Assembly: GCA_029263395.1 (NCBI GenBank)
Contig: JAJCXO010000208.1
Span: forward strand, 1 to 64,000
Direction of reading: 5' to 3'
DNA length: 64,000 nucleotides
From: Acidobacteriota bacterium
GTDB lineage: Bacteria > Acidobacteriota > Thermoanaerobaculia > Multivoradales > J023
Below are positions 52,906 through 61,148 of this stretch, one piece after another. Within the stretch, counting starts at the first letter, position 1. Every line of letters begins with the position of its first letter. The notes under the pieces were generated by a model. That model worked only from the letters and a program-made list of their open reading frames with translations, was not told the DNA's origin and did not search any database. The position numbers and the translations under genes are program-made.

Positions 52906-54294
52906 TCAACTACCAGCGCAGGCTCGGATCCAGTCGCGCAGTCCGACGTTGCGTTCGATGTCCGGGTCGGTGATCTGCAGGTCTCCGGCGTTGACGGCTA
53001 GTTGTACGCCGTTGCGAAGATCCTGCGCTATGTGATCGATGGAGCCGAGCTCGGGCAATGGCTCCGAGGGATTGAAGATGCGAATGGCCCGGGCGAGCAG
53101 CCGCTGGCCTACCGCTTCGGTCGTACCGTGATGGGCAACAAGCGCCAGCAGTGCCATGACATAGGGCAGGGACGAGTCGCCGTGGACTTCCGAAGCCTCC
53201 CAGGGATCTTCTCGCGGCATATTGGTCTCGGCGTAGTAGACGTAGTCGGGGGTGAGCAGGGTGCGATACTTGTCTCGGCTGGCGGCAGCATCATCGCTCT
53301 CGTCATAACCATCGTGACGGATGCTGCCACCTTGGTCGATCGCGATGTCGGCGATCACCGCGCCGTGGCGCATGCGGCGGATTTGCTCATGGCTGCACAC
53401 CTTTTCGGCCGCCTTGGCGCCCGAGCGGTGGGCAAAAACGATGCCGAGTGCGTCGTCGAACACCTCGTTGGTCAGGTGCGGAAGGATCTCGAAATTTTCG
53501 TAACCGAGAGCCGCGATGTCCCGGCGTGCGCGGTCTACAGCCGGCGCGTAGGGCTCGATGACGACCAGTCTGGCAGCCTTGGGTTTAACCTTCTCAATCG
53601 CACTCATACCGGCGATACCCGCGCCCACGACAATAATTGTGCCGGGGCCATGGCCGCGCTGCTCGAGACCTTGCACCACTTTCCTCCCCGAAACCGCGCC
53701 AGCAAAGCGCGACATGCTGCCGACGATCGGTGTACGGTCGCCGCCATGGGCGAGGTAGGAGCAGTTGCCCACCGTGCCGCCATCCAGAATAGCGGCGAAG
53801 TTGCGGCGAGCCAGCATTCGGCACAGGCCTGATGGCTTGCTGGCAAGGTGGAGAGCACCGATTCGCAAGATTGGGCCTTGGAGCTCGCTCTCGTATTCGG
53901 TCGGTTCTTTGAGGGCATGGACTACGTCGAGCGGACCGAGGCCTGCGGTCTGGCTGACAGTGACAACTTCGGCACCCGCTGCTCCGTAGGCTGCGTCAGC
54001 AAACATTTCGCCAGCATCGTTGGTCGCCCGCTCGCCGGTGCCTGCAACTGCAAAGATCCGCGGCTCCAGTCCCAGGGACTCGAGATCGTGGCGCAGTGTC
54101 GACACGTGACGTGGTGTAAACGCTGCCCGGCGTTCGTGATGAATGAATTCATCAGTGCCGAGTAGGAACGTGACGTTCCGCCGACGAAAGTCCAGTTGGC
54201 TGAGAGCATCCCGCACCCAAGTCCGAAAGTTCTCCGTCGAGCGCGAGCTCAGGACGGGTGACGTCAGCGGGGCTGTGGGTGCGGCAACGGTCAT
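52906..54294 (-). CDS. Alanine dehydrogenase/NAD(P) transhydrogenase-type protein
   Basis: The 462-residue protein has the Ald/PNT N-terminal domain (LGTDEFIHHERRAAFTP), a Rossmann core with VVGAGIAGMSAIE, and MRHGAVIADIAIDQGGSIRH, which in alanine dehydrogenase contains active-site residues. It is longer than typical Ald (about 370) and the sequence is diverged, so the substrate could be another amino acid; the symbol ald is therefore not assigned. The start at 54294 overlaps the tyrS stop by four bases (ATGA), giving coupled translation, an unusual pairing with an aminoacyl-tRNA synthetase. Confidence 0.65.
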   Translation of the reverse strand: MTVAAPTAPLTSPVLSSRSTENFRTWVRDALSQLDFRRRNVTFLLGTDEFIHHERRAAFTPRHVSTLRHDLESLGLEPRIFAVAGTGERATNDAGEMFADAAYGAAGAEVVTVSQTAGLGPLDVVHALKEPTEYESELQGPILRIGALHLASKPSGLCRMLARRNFAAILDGGTVGNCSYLAHGGDRTPIVGSMSRFAGAVSGRKVVQGLEQRGHGPGTIIVVGAGIAGMSAIEKVKPKAARLVVIEPYAPAVDRARRDIAALGYENFEILPHLTNEVFDDALGIVFAHRSGAKAAEKVCSHEQIRRMRHGAVIADIAIDQGGSIRHDGYDESDDAAASRDKYRTLLTPDYVYYAETNMPREDPWEASEVHGDSSLPYVMALLALVAHHGTTEAVGQRLLARAIRIFNPSEPLPELGSIDHIAQDLRNGVQLAVNAGDLQITDPDIERNVGLRDWIRACAGS

Positions 54295-55574
54295 GATGGC
54301 TCTCCCAGAAGGTTGACCAAGTGGTAGTGCTTCTGGCCCTTGCGCAGGACCAGCACAGCGCCAGCCAGGAAATCTTCGCGAACCACTGCCAATCTTTCGT
54401 CCGCAATGCGGCGGTTGTTGAGGTAGACGCCACCATCGCGAATCAGCCGCTTGGCCGCGCCTTTCGACTTGGTGAGACCACTCATTACCATCAGCTCGGT
54501 CAGTGGCAGGCCATCCCCTGCCACCGTTTGGGGTTCGAACTCGGTGGACGGCACATCACCGAAGATATCGAGGATCTCAGCGGGTTGGAGATCGCTGATT
54601 TCGGCACCGAAGAGAATCCGGGAGGATAACTGAGCCCGTTCGAGAGCGGTCGCACCGTGCACGCGTTCGGTCACATCACTGGCCAGTCGCTGGTGAGCTT
54701 CCCTTTGCTCTGGCGCCGTGGCGTGAGCAGCTTCGAGCTCGGCGATTTCTTCTTGATCGAGCCACGTGAAGTATTTGAGGTATTTGACGACATCGAGATC
54801 GTTGGTGTTGAGCCAGTATTGGTAGAAACGGTAAGGGGAGGTGCGTTCAGCATCGAGCCATACGGCTCCAGCTTCGGTTTTGCCGAACTTGACACCGCTC
54901 GCGGTCATGACCAACGGTGAGACCAAGGCATACGCCTTCTTCCGACGAAGTTTGCGGATCAGCTCGCTACCGGCGGTGATATTGCCCCATTGGTCGCTGC
55001 CGCCCATCTGAATCGTGCAGTCGTGGCGATCGTTCAACACCAGGAAGTCGTAGGATTGGAGCATCAAATAACTGAATTCGGTAAACGAGATGCCCTCATC
55101 GCCTTCCAGTCGTCGTTGCACACCTTCCTTGGCCAACATGTAGTTGACGGTGAAGTGTTTGCCAATGTCCCTCAGGAAGTCGACGAGATGCACGCTGCAC
55201 AGCCAGTCGCCATTGTCGACCAACCGCGCCGGATTGTGTGGTGTTTCGAAGTCGAGGAATCGGCTGAGCTGCTCTTTGATGCCAACGAGGTTTTCGGCGA
55301 CTTTTTCCTTGGTCAACAGCTGACGTTCCAGGGTTTTACCTGTCGGGTCGCCGATCAAGCCAGTGCCACCGCCCGCTAGCGCGATCGGCACGTGGCCGTA
55401 GCGCTGCATGCGGGCCATATTGAAGATCTGGAGAAGGCTGCCAACATGCAGGCTGCTGGCGGTCGGGTCGAAGCCGATGTAGAAGGAGCGGCCCTCTTGC
55501 TCGAGGTGTTCGGCGACGCCTTCCGAGGCGTCATAAATCAGGCCACGCCATTGCATTTCATTGAAAACACTCAA
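54291..55574 (-). CDS. tyrS: Tyrosyl-tRNA synthetase
   Basis: The 427-residue protein charges tRNA-Tyr in the cytoplasm. It has the class I HIGH-like LHVGS (about 42-46), the TyrRS Tyr-binding strand YIGFDPTASS, GGSDQWGNI and the KMSKS-like KFGKT. A C-terminal S4 RNA-binding domain (SGLTKSKGAAKRLIRDGGVYLNNRRI) closes it. Length is normal. It is the first gene of a pair with the Ald-like gene. Confidence 0.95.
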   Translation of the reverse strand: MSVFNEMQWRGLIYDASEGVAEHLEQEGRSFYIGFDPTASSLHVGSLLQIFNMARMQRYGHVPIALAGGGTGLIGDPTGKTLERQLLTKEKVAENLVGIKEQLSRFLDFETPHNPARLVDNGDWLCSVHLVDFLRDIGKHFTVNYMLAKEGVQRRLEGDEGISFTEFSYLMLQSYDFLVLNDRHDCTIQMGGSDQWGNITAGSELIRKLRRKKAYALVSPLVMTASGVKFGKTEAGAVWLDAERTSPYRFYQYWLNTNDLDVVKYLKYFTWLDQEEIAELEAAHATAPEQREAHQRLASDVTERVHGATALERAQLSSRILFGAEISDLQPAEILDIFGDVPSTEFEPQTVAGDGLPLTELMVMSGLTKSKGAAKRLIRDGGVYLNNRRIADERLAVVREDFLAGAVLVLRKGQKHYHLVNLLGEPS

Positions 55575-55719
55575 CCTCGTCTCCTCTTCGTCGAAGAAAT
55601 CAGAACGCTGCTAATTTTTAAGGCTGTATTTGAGAATCGGGATGGGGGCCGCGAGGATCCACACGGCTGCGAGCGAAGTATACCATCGCACTGTGGCCCC
55701 CTCCAGCGGGGCTGCTGGC

Positions 55720-55925
55720 TAGATCTCGATCCGTTTTGCCGTTTTTCGGCTCAGTAAGGGAGGTCTTGTGGAGCGAGCGAGCAGCTAGCGTGTTTGAGCT
55801 TCGCACCTGTTGGCATCTCGTATCCGATGGCACCAAGGGTGCTTACGTATGTTGCAAGAGATCCGGCGGGTTCCCGGAGCTGCTGCGCAGCCCGCAAGAC
55901 CGACCGAGCGCTCGCGATGTGTTGT
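55720..55925. repeat. Dispersed intergenic repeat of about 200 bp, copy 2
   Basis: See copy 1 at 48393-48592. It lies in the tyrS-GH113 divergent gap and is similar over its whole length, with small indels and scattered substitutions. Confidence 0.75.
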
Positions 55926-56013
55926 CGGACGGGATCGAGCTGGCACCTCGCGAAACCATGAGCGCCTGCTCGACGTATTATCTTCCAACGTTGGTCGAAT
56001 CAGAAACTAAACT

Positions 56014-57183
56014 ATGTCTACTCGACGTCCCCACCAAGCTACTCGCCTCCTAGGCAGCACATGTTTGGCCATCATGGTTGTGGGTGGTTTGGTTGCAGCC
56101 TTGTCTTCGGCTACTGTCGATTCACCATCGTCGAGGCTCGCAGGTTCGACCCTCGAGGTTGTTCGTGGGGCTGATGTCCGCGAAGCCGATGCTCCGGATG
56201 CAGTGGTGATCGACCCAGCGACCAACGTGCTCGAGATGCCTGCCGTCTTCGATGACAGCGCGTTTCTTCGCGGTATGACAGTTTCGTGTCCCGGTTATGG
56301 CCGCATTTGGGGTTCACGCTCAATGGAGAGCTCGTTGAGTGAGCTAGCAGACTTGGGAGTGCAGTGGGTGTCGATTCATCCCTATGCCGGGGTGCGTCGT
56401 AATGGGACGATCCGTTCCGAGCCAGCCGCCGAGACCGGTTATCTGGAGCGTGCGGTGGCCTATGCGAAACAGGCCGGGATTCAGCTCTTTTGGAAGCCTC
56501 ATTTGGCGTATTGGGGCAGCTTCGAATGGCGAGGTACGATCGAGTTCGGGAATGACGAAGCCGCTTGGCGTCGATTTTTCGACGGGTATCGTGTTTTCAT
56601 CCTCGATCACGCTCGATTCGCCGAACAACACGGGATCCCGTTGTTGTCGATCGGGTTGGAGTACGAGAACACCACCGCCCGCGAAGCAGAATGGCGGCGC
56701 ATCATCGCCGATGTGCGGCGGGTCTACTCGGGCCAGATCACGTATTCTGCCAACTGGGATCGCCTCGAAGCGGTGCCGTTCTGGGATGCGCTCGATTTGA
56801 TCGGAGTCCAAGCGTACTTCCCGCTGAGCCGCGATAGTAACCCGTCGGTAGAGGCTATTCGTGCTGGTTGGGGCGCTCCCCTCGAGCGTTTAAGACTGCT
56901 CTCCGAGCGGGTTGGCAAGCCGGTGATTTTCACCGAGATTGGCTACGATGTTTCCCCGGTTGCGGCCAGTGAGCCGTGGCTTGCCAACAGTCGTGAGTCG
57001 GATGCCAACCGTGCCCTACAGCAGCGTTTGATGGAGGTTGCCCTGCGTCGGATCGAAGAAGAGCCGTTCATTCGTGGCATGTTCTGGTGGAAGTGGATGC
57101 CGGGATCACGTCAGTACGGCGACTTTGCGATGCGCCACCCGCAGGTGATGGAGACATTGCGCCGTGCTTGGTCTGCTAGCTGA
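56014..57183 (+). CDS. Exported GH113-like TIM-barrel glycoside hydrolase
   Basis: The 389-residue protein has a basic N-terminus with a hydrophobic stretch (LGSTCLAIMVVGGLVAAL), a signal peptide or anchor. It then has a TIM barrel with GVQWVSIHPYAG, LSIGLEYEN (Glu as candidate acid/base) and GVQAYFPLS. VIFTEIGYD (candidate nucleophile Glu) and GMFWWKWMPG complete it. These fit the GH113 (endo-beta-mannanase-like) or GTA_TIM families. It is preceded by the dispersed repeat, with no clear operon partners. Confidence 0.7.
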   Translation: MSTRRPHQATRLLGSTCLAIMVVGGLVAALSSATVDSPSSRLAGSTLEVVRGADVREADAPDAVVIDPATNVLEMPAVFDDSAFLRGMTVSCPGYGRIWGSRSMESSLSELADLGVQWVSIHPYAGVRRNGTIRSEPAAETGYLERAVAYAKQAGIQLFWKPHLAYWGSFEWRGTIEFGNDEAAWRRFFDGYRVFILDHARFAEQHGIPLLSIGLEYENTTAREAEWRRIIADVRRVYSGQITYSANWDRLEAVPFWDALDLIGVQAYFPLSRDSNPSVEAIRAGWGAPLERLRLLSERVGKPVIFTEIGYDVSPVAASEPWLANSRESDANRALQQRLMEVALRRIEEEPFIRGMFWWKWMPGSRQYGDFAMRHPQVMETLRRAWSAS

Positions 57184-57428
57184 GTCTCGTCCAAGAACGC
57201 CGGTTGTCCGGTCGCCCTTGTGGACTGCGCGGCGCAGCTGCGTAACTCGCCTCGGCGCCTTAATGTCAGCCAACCCTATCGGTTACAGTAGTTTGGAGAG
57301 CTAGAGTCTATTCTCTTGCTCATTCATACTCGCCGCGTGCTCGTTCCACACGGGCCAACGTCTTCTATCTGACGAACCACCGCGAGTGAAGCGCACTCGA
57401 GCTGAAGCGTCGAAGTCAGGAGCCGACC

Positions 57429-57668
57429 GTGAAACGCCCGATCGTGGGTTTCCATACGGATGAACGCGACGACTGGGTCGCCGAACTGGAATGTGGCCAT
57501 AACCAGCACGTGCGACACAATCCGCCGTGGACGCTGCGTCCGTGGGTGCTCACCCGCGCCGGGCGTGAGCGTTTTCTCGGCGTCGAACTCAGTTGTTTGA
57601 AATGTGACCGCTCAGAACCATCAGACCGCCCTGTGCTGTGTGACCGCCCTGCACTGTCTGACCGCTGA
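57429..57668 (+). CDS. DUF3565 protein
   Basis: It starts with GTG at 57429. The first 60 residues match DUF3565: IVGFHTDERDDWVAELECGHNQHVRHNPPW, then LTRAGRERFLG and a CxxC end (LSCLKC). Cys and His suggest metal binding. The last 20 residues (DRSEPSDRPVLCDRPALSDR) come from an in-frame short tandem repeat and are not part of the family. Function unknown. Confidence 0.75.
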   Translation: MKRPIVGFHTDERDDWVAELECGHNQHVRHNPPWTLRPWVLTRAGRERFLGVELSCLKCDRSEPSDRPVLCDRPALSDR

Positions 57669-57671
57669 TCG

Positions 57672-58178
57672 CTACTCGATTTCGGCACCGATGCCGCGAA
57701 TCTGGATCTGTCGAAAGGGGCCTTCGCCAATGTCGACGCTCGCGGCGTCAAAGGGTTCACCTTTCTCTTCGGCCAGATGGGCCAGCCAACTGAGATGCTG
57801 CTCTCGCGTCATTTCGATCGCCTCGACAGTGCCTTGAGCAGCAGCGATTCGGCCTTTAGCCCCAGCAGGGAAAACGATCACATCGTCTTCCACCTTGACT
57901 CGGATGCTTTCACCTTCTTCGCCGACCTCGATCCAGCAGCCTTTGCGCGGACAGACATCGAGCACACCACCTTCGATCCGTACGGTGCGCCCAATAAAGG
58001 CGTCGGGATCGGCTAGGATTTTCAGGATTGGAGTTGAGTCTTCCAGGCTGACTCCCTCGCCGTAGGATGTCGCCTCGCCTGCGACAACCGGCCCGGCGAT
58101 GAGTGCCAGCAGCAAGCTGCTGCAGACTGCAAGCGCTCTGATCGTGTTACCCGGTCCGTTTGCGTATCCCTGCGTCAT
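57672..58178 (-). CDS. Exported DUF4920 protein
   Basis: The 168-residue protein has a signal peptide (ending PVVAGEAT). The DUF4920 core follows: LADPDAFIGRTVRIEGGVLDVCPRKGCWIEV, with two conserved Cys, and VFPAGAKGRIAAAQGTVEAIEMT. It is probably periplasmic. Its exact role is not known; metal or redox functions are suggested by the Cys pair. Convergent with the DUF3565 gene. Confidence 0.8.
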   Translation of the reverse strand: MTQGYANGPGNTIRALAVCSSLLLALIAGPVVAGEATSYGEGVSLEDSTPILKILADPDAFIGRTVRIEGGVLDVCPRKGCWIEVGEEGESIRVKVEDDVIVFPAGAKGRIAAAQGTVEAIEMTREQHLSWLAHLAEEKGEPFDAASVDIGEGPFRQIQIRGIGAEIE

Positions 58179-58202
58179 GGTCTCATCTCCTTGTTGTCTT
58201 CC

Positions 58203-58243
58203 ACGGGTTCGATTGCCCGGTCACGGGTTCGATTGCCCGGTTG
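58203..58243. repeat. 20-bp tandem duplication
   Basis: The unit cacgggttcgattgcccggt is present twice in tandem upstream of the DUF4920 gene, in a region likely to hold its promoter. Confidence 0.8.
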
Positions 58244-58320
58244 ACTTTATCAGGTAGTCTCGATAGAGCCATACGATATGCTTCCGACTCAGAATCTACC
58301 CATGACACGAGGAAGAGATA

Positions 58321-58947
58321 ATGAAAAAGCTAGGCTTATTGCTGCTATTGATTACTGTCTTATTCGCTTTCGCCTGTGCGCCGGCCGAGGAGCCGGCGTC
58401 GGAGACGACGGAGCCCGCTCCGGAACCGGTTGCGGAAGAGGTTGCTCCTGAGCCCCCGACAGCGATGGTGACGTTGCTCAACGCTGAGGGCGAAGAGGTT
58501 GGGACCGCAACGTTTGTCGAGGGCGAGGGTGGCGTGACGCTCAAGGCGATTGTCAACGGCGCTCCCACCGGCAAACATGGTTTCCACATCCATGAGTTTG
58601 GCGAATGTGCCCCGGATTTCACAGCCGCGGGCGGACACTTCAACCCGATGGGCACGCCGCACGGCTGCCCCGACGATCCGAACCGCCATGCTGGCGACTT
58701 TGGCAACATCGAGATCAGCGAGGGTGGCGGCATGCTCGAGGTGGTGAGCGATCTCATCACCGTGTCACCTGGGCCGACCTCGATCGTCGGCAAAGCAGTG
58801 ATCATTCACGCAGGCGAAGACATGTGTCCGGAACAGCCGACGGGTGCAGCCGGTGCCCGATTTGCCTGTGGTGTGATTCATCTCGCGGGTGATGAGGCGG
58901 CGATGGCAGAGGGCCACGGTGCCGATGCTGAACCCGCGGCTCACTAG
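58321..58947 (+). CDS. sodC: Cu/Zn superoxide dismutase, lipoprotein type
   Basis: The ATG at 58321 follows GAGGAAGAG. The 208-residue protein has a lipoprotein-like leader (AFAC). A Glu/Pro-rich linker (about 25-45) follows, then the SodC fold: copper ligands in HGFHIHE, GGHFNP, a zinc site HAGDFGN, and IIHAGED, with the disulfide pair ECAPD and FACGVI. It dismutates superoxide in the periplasm. The C-terminus is extended by a His-containing tail (EGHGADAEPAAH). Confidence 0.9.
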   Translation: MKKLGLLLLLITVLFAFACAPAEEPASETTEPAPEPVAEEVAPEPPTAMVTLLNAEGEEVGTATFVEGEGGVTLKAIVNGAPTGKHGFHIHEFGECAPDFTAAGGHFNPMGTPHGCPDDPNRHAGDFGNIEISEGGGMLEVVSDLITVSPGPTSIVGKAVIIHAGEDMCPEQPTGAAGARFACGVIHLAGDEAAMAEGHGADAEPAAH

Positions 58948-58989
58948 GTTGGGCCGGCATTAGGTCGATCCCCCTAGAGTAGATCAGGT

Positions 58990-59032
58990 CAGGGTCTTGT
59001 ACCCTGGCTTCTAGGCCGACACAAGGTCGGCC
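58990..59032. terminator. Two hairpins between converging genes
   Basis: CAGGGT-CTTGT-ACCCTG (58990-59006) and GGCCGAC-ACAAG-GTCGGCC (59014-59032) are perfect stems in the sodC/hydrolase convergent gap, so they may end both transcripts. Confidence 0.55.
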
Positions 59033-59092
59033 CCTTCGCAGCTCTGTGAGCGCGTAGGGGCGGACCTGGTGCTGTGCTTACCTTGGCCGTGC

Positions 59093-59974
59093 TCACCTTG
59101 TGGCTGGCCCCGTCGCTTCGCTGATCCAGGTAACGATCTTCGGGATGAGGTGCTCAGCGCGCTTGACCCAACCGAAGTGGCCAACCGAGGTGCTACCGAG
59201 ATCCTCGGGCGCAAGATGGAAGTGGGTCTTGGGCGCTTGCGGCATTTTGTCGAGCAGGTGCTCGACAGCCCGGCGGGGAGCATACGTGTCGTCGGTGAGG
59301 GACACCGCGAGTACCGGTACGGTCGAGGTTGCCAGCAGTTCCTCATAGCGGTGTGTCGAGCCTGACGCCTGGTAGCGGCCGGTGCGTCCCTGATAAGCCC
59401 AGTCGAGGGTCAGCTGACGTGCCTCCCGGTCGCCGAAACCGACGAGGTGACCCGGGAAATGCCCCAGGAGGCGGGCGGTGAGGGCTGTGGTCTGTTCAAA
59501 AAGCAAGACGAAGAGGCTTTTTGGGAAAGGCCAGCTGCCGTAGTACACGGAGCACGAGGCTACCAGCATCAGGCCTGCGAGGGCTTCGGGCTGGGCAGCA
59601 GCATAAAGACAGGCCATCTGACCACCGAGGCTGTGTCCGAGAACGACGATGCCACGTTTTGGGAAAGCCTGGGCAATCGCTGCATGGAGGGCGGGAAAGT
59701 CGACCTCGACAATCTCGCGATAACCAAAGTCACAGTGGCGGCTGGCTCGTACCGAGCTGGTACCGAGGCCGCGCAGATCAGTGGTGACCACAGGAAAACC
59801 CTGCGCGCAGAGTGCTTCCGCCAAGGGCTGGTAATAGGAGGCTCGTACCCCCATAGCCGGGATGCAGAGAATGACGGGGGTATCGGGAGCCATCAGGCGA
59901 GGTTGCCAGAGTCCGGCCCCGAAGTGGGTGCCGTCGTCAACCTCGATGGTGATCTCCTGTCGTTGAGTGTTCAC
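59093..59974 (-). CDS. Alpha/beta hydrolase (Ser nucleophile)
   Basis: The 293-residue protein has a serine elbow VVLGHSLGGQMAC, an oxyanion segment ILCIPAMGVRASYY and a C-terminal His in VGHFGW. An Asp candidate lies in SLTDDTYAP. It resembles the uncharacterised serine hydrolase group annotated as predicted esterases. No signal peptide. Substrate unknown. Confidence 0.8.
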   Translation of the reverse strand: MNTQRQEITIEVDDGTHFGAGLWQPRLMAPDTPVILCIPAMGVRASYYQPLAEALCAQGFPVVTTDLRGLGTSSVRASRHCDFGYREIVEVDFPALHAAIAQAFPKRGIVVLGHSLGGQMACLYAAAQPEALAGLMLVASCSVYYGSWPFPKSLFVLLFEQTTALTARLLGHFPGHLVGFGDREARQLTLDWAYQGRTGRYQASGSTHRYEELLATSTVPVLAVSLTDDTYAPRRAVEHLLDKMPQAPKTHFHLAPEDLGSTSVGHFGWVKRAEHLIPKIVTWISEATGPATR

Positions 59975-60052
59975 GGCGCGGATCGTATCAGCGCTGGTGT
60001 CGGCGGCAGACCGTGAATACGACGAGAGGAACCAGTCGGACTACAATGGAGC

Positions 60053-61015
60053 ATGCGACGATTCGGATGTGTTGCCCTCGTTCTAATGCCGGTTGCGGCC
60101 CTAGTGGCCATCTGGTTTTTCGTCCGCGCCGAATCGTCGACGGAGAGCAGCCCGTTACGGGTGGTGGCACCGGAGGACAGCTCTGAGCCTGATCTTGCCC
60201 GTGGGCGCTTGCCGGAACCGCCAGACCCCCAATTGTTGGCTGCTGCCCTGGCGTTGCTCGGTCCAGGAGATCGGAAGGCAGCCTGTGGCCCCTATGCGCT
60301 TTACACTGATGTTGATGAACCCCGTCTCCTGACGGCGTGCACACTGCTTGCCAGTCAGCTCGATGCGGTGTATAAGGCGCGTTATGGCGTGGAGCCGCGG
60401 GGTGAACCGATGGAGGCGATTGTGCTGTTTGCCACGATCGACAGCTATCGATCGTTTGCCCGCGAGACCGGCGTGTCCCTCGGTTATGCTGGTTATGCGA
60501 TCGCAGCCCGCGGGTTGGCGGTTTTTTACCACGGCGACCAGCCGTTCCAGACCTTTCTCACGACCCTCGCTCACGAGTTGACCCACCTGCTCAATCGGCG
60601 TGCTCTCGGCGTCAACTTGCCACCGTGGCTGGCGGAGGGGTTGGCGGATGGCATCGGGGATACGGCATCCGAAGTGGGCTTTCAGCCGTTACGCGGCGTA
60701 GAGGGTAGCGCACCGCAGGCCAAGCGCTTGCGTGACGCCTACGAGGGCCATCGCGTGGGCAGTTTGGAACCGTTGGTGGCCCGGAGTCGTCGTGAGTTCG
60801 ATCGCGACGTGGTGTCGTTCGATTACGAACAAAGCGCACTGCTCGTCCGTTTTTTACTCGATGAGCCCGAGTTGGCCGCCGGCTTCAAGACGTTCCTAAA
60901 GCGCTTGGCAGGTGGCGAGACCTCAGCGTCGCCAGAAGACCTGGTTGCTAGTCTCGGCGTGGGATGGGATGACGTTGACCGTCGGTTTGCGGCCTGGGTG
61001 CGAGCTTCGTCGTGA
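60053..61015 (+). CDS. Membrane-anchored peptidase MA-like gluzincin
   Basis: The 320-residue protein has an N-terminal transmembrane helix (about 5-25). Its zinc site is HELTH, with a third ligand Glu in WLAEGLAD 20-25 residues later, as in the peptidase MA family. The catalytic domain probably faces the periplasm. It stands between a divergent hydrolase and pepQ. Confidence 0.75.
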   Translation: MRRFGCVALVLMPVAALVAIWFFVRAESSTESSPLRVVAPEDSSEPDLARGRLPEPPDPQLLAAALALLGPGDRKAACGPYALYTDVDEPRLLTACTLLASQLDAVYKARYGVEPRGEPMEAIVLFATIDSYRSFARETGVSLGYAGYAIAARGLAVFYHGDQPFQTFLTTLAHELTHLLNRRALGVNLPPWLAEGLADGIGDTASEVGFQPLRGVEGSAPQAKRLRDAYEGHRVGSLEPLVARSRREFDRDVVSFDYEQSALLVRFLLDEPELAAGFKTFLKRLAGGETSASPEDLVASLGVGWDDVDRRFAAWVRASS

Positions 61016-61041
61016 CCTTATGGTTCTCTGGTAGATTCTGG

Positions 61042-61095
61042 GCCGTGCCTGATTGTGATGCCGTGCCTGATTGTGATGCCGTGCCTCATGTTGAT
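61042..61095. repeat. 18-bp tandem repeats (three copies)
   Basis: gccgtgcctgattgtgat is present twice exactly and once with changes (61042-61059, 61060-61077, 61078-61095), just upstream of pepQ. Confidence 0.85.
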
Positions 61096-61148
61096 GCCAC
61101 AGGACGGCATTCCGGTATCTTCGAACACCATCATCGCGAGGAGACGTC

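Noticed and set aside
53002-53832. 276-codon frame antisense to the Ald-like gene
   Set aside because: Typical antisense shadow in GC-rich DNA; the minus strand encodes the recognisable dehydrogenase.
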